From an uncultured Erythrobacter sp. (lineage in GTDB: Bacteria; Pseudomonadota; Alphaproteobacteria; Sphingomonadales; Sphingomonadaceae): 64,000 nt of DNA. The translations under genes and the position numbers were made by a program. The stretch covers positions 1,650,501 through 1,714,500 of the forward strand of contig CANLPY010000001.1 of assembly GCA_947493165.1 (NCBI GenBank). Direction: 5' to 3'. A model generated the notes under the pieces. It made no database searches. It saw nothing but the letters and a program-made list of their open reading frames with translations, and was not told the origin of the DNA. Shown in pieces: positions 63,575 through 64,000 of the stretch (within the stretch, counting starts at the first letter, position 1; every line of letters starts with the position of its first letter).

Positions 63575-64000
63575 TCAAATGTCGTTGCGCCCAGCGATGA
63601 TATCCTTGGCTTGTTGCTCTAGCACTTTGTAGCGATCAAGATCAGGAATCTTTGATCGAAACCATTGGGCGATCTGAAGCAGGTCTTCGCCGTAATTCCC
63701 GCTTGGCATGATGGGAGAGCTAAAGCCGATGGTGCGTTTGTCGTTATCAGCATAGGCAAGGACGATAGGCACGCCTGCGGCTTTGGCGATGTTGTAAAAG
63801 CCTGATTTCCACTTGCCGTCTGAGTTACGTGTGCCCTCGCACGCAATGACGAGGTTTAGCTCCTCGCGCGCGTCATATTCGTCTTTAAGCTGTTCAATCG
63901 TGCCGCCCGACTTTCGGCGGTCCACCCCAATGCCGCCCATATCGAGCATGAAATTGCGCATCATGCCTTGGAACAGAGTGTGTTTGCCCATGAAATTGGG
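63575..64000 (-). CDS. Lysophospholipid acyltransferase family protein (5' part outside the window)
   Basis: The frame stays open to the window edge (PNFMGKHTLF...), so the first part, with the HX4D motif, is missing. Present are FMGKHTLFQGMMRNFMLDMGGIGVDRR, the usual second block of PlsC-type 1-acylglycerol-phosphate acyltransferases, and VIACEGTRNSDGKWKSGFYNIAKAAGVPIVLAY (EGTR is the glycerol-phosphate site). The enzyme would put the second acyl chain on phosphatidic acid precursors. Start is beyond the window. Confidence 0.88.
   Translation of the reverse strand, partial: PNFMGKHTLFQGMMRNFMLDMGGIGVDRRKSGGTIEQLKDEYDAREELNLVIACEGTRNSDGKWKSGFYNIAKAAGVPIVLAYADNDKRTIGFSSPIMPSGNYGEDLLQIAQWFRSKIPDLDRYKVLEQQAKDIIAGRNDI

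Overview
The window reads as a chromosomal segment of an alphaproteobacterium of the order Sphingomonadales, most likely an Erythrobacteraceae-type genome. The basis is the mix of housekeeping genes (gyrB, guaA, nrdAB without an ATP cone, argB, folD, nadB, dcd), a CHCC zinc-finger protein, many short LAAC-type lipoproteins and dense GC-rich coding on both strands. No database could be searched, so the taxonomic call is inference.

Layout. 1-5383 is core: the 3' end of putA, a secreted cysteine-motif protein, dcd, a saccharopine-dehydrogenase-like enoyl reductase and a TonB receptor with an acidic loop. 5705-24474 is an integrated mobile element of about 18.8 kb. It lies between 49-bp direct repeats that duplicate the 3' part of a tRNA-Gly(GCC) gene, up to the edge of its anticodon loop. 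The intact tRNA is at the right end beside a tyrosine integrase. The left end carries a family B DNA polymerase with a YxGG linker motif and a TTDG motif C, which fits the self-replicating pipolin type of element. Between them lie three cargo blocks: (a) a RuvC-like protein overlapping a Ser/Thr kinase; (b) a Shedu (SduA, DUF4263) nuclease, small zinc-ribbon proteins and a small serine recombinase; (c) a bacteriocin-type export locus with an HlyD adaptor, a C39-peptidase ABC transporter, a 286-aa substrate with a textbook double-glycine leader, a zinc-ribbon membrane protein and a secreted S9-type hydrolase. An XRE regulator, a zinc-ribbon surface-antigen-like protein and a DUF6641-like protein lie before the integrase.

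24505-34458 returns to core: thioredoxin/TPR, Lon-substrate-domain protein, TetR-MAPEG pair, MarC, folD, YggT, argB, an orphan bufferin (BufA1/DUF2282) with a possible lipobox, a membrane-anchored nuclease and a DsrE-like protein. At 34503-36775 a decayed gene abuts an AT-richer two-gene cassette (an HD phosphohydrolase and a YwgA-like protein) placed directly before nrdB. 36850-64000 is again core: nrdB, small membrane genes, PilZ, nrdA, nadB, an MBL hydrolase, an ABC ATPase, nitronate monooxygenase, two HhH-GPD glycosylases (nth and a second), EamA, YdjM, YceI, guaA, an acyl-CoA ligase, a PIG-L deacetylase, gyrB, an AI-2E transporter, an M50-like protease, a TetR regulator and a partial lysophospholipid acyltransferase.

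The strongest novelty candidates are the pipolin-like element as a whole, its large double-glycine secreted protein with accessory hydrolase, and the RuvC-like/kinase pair.
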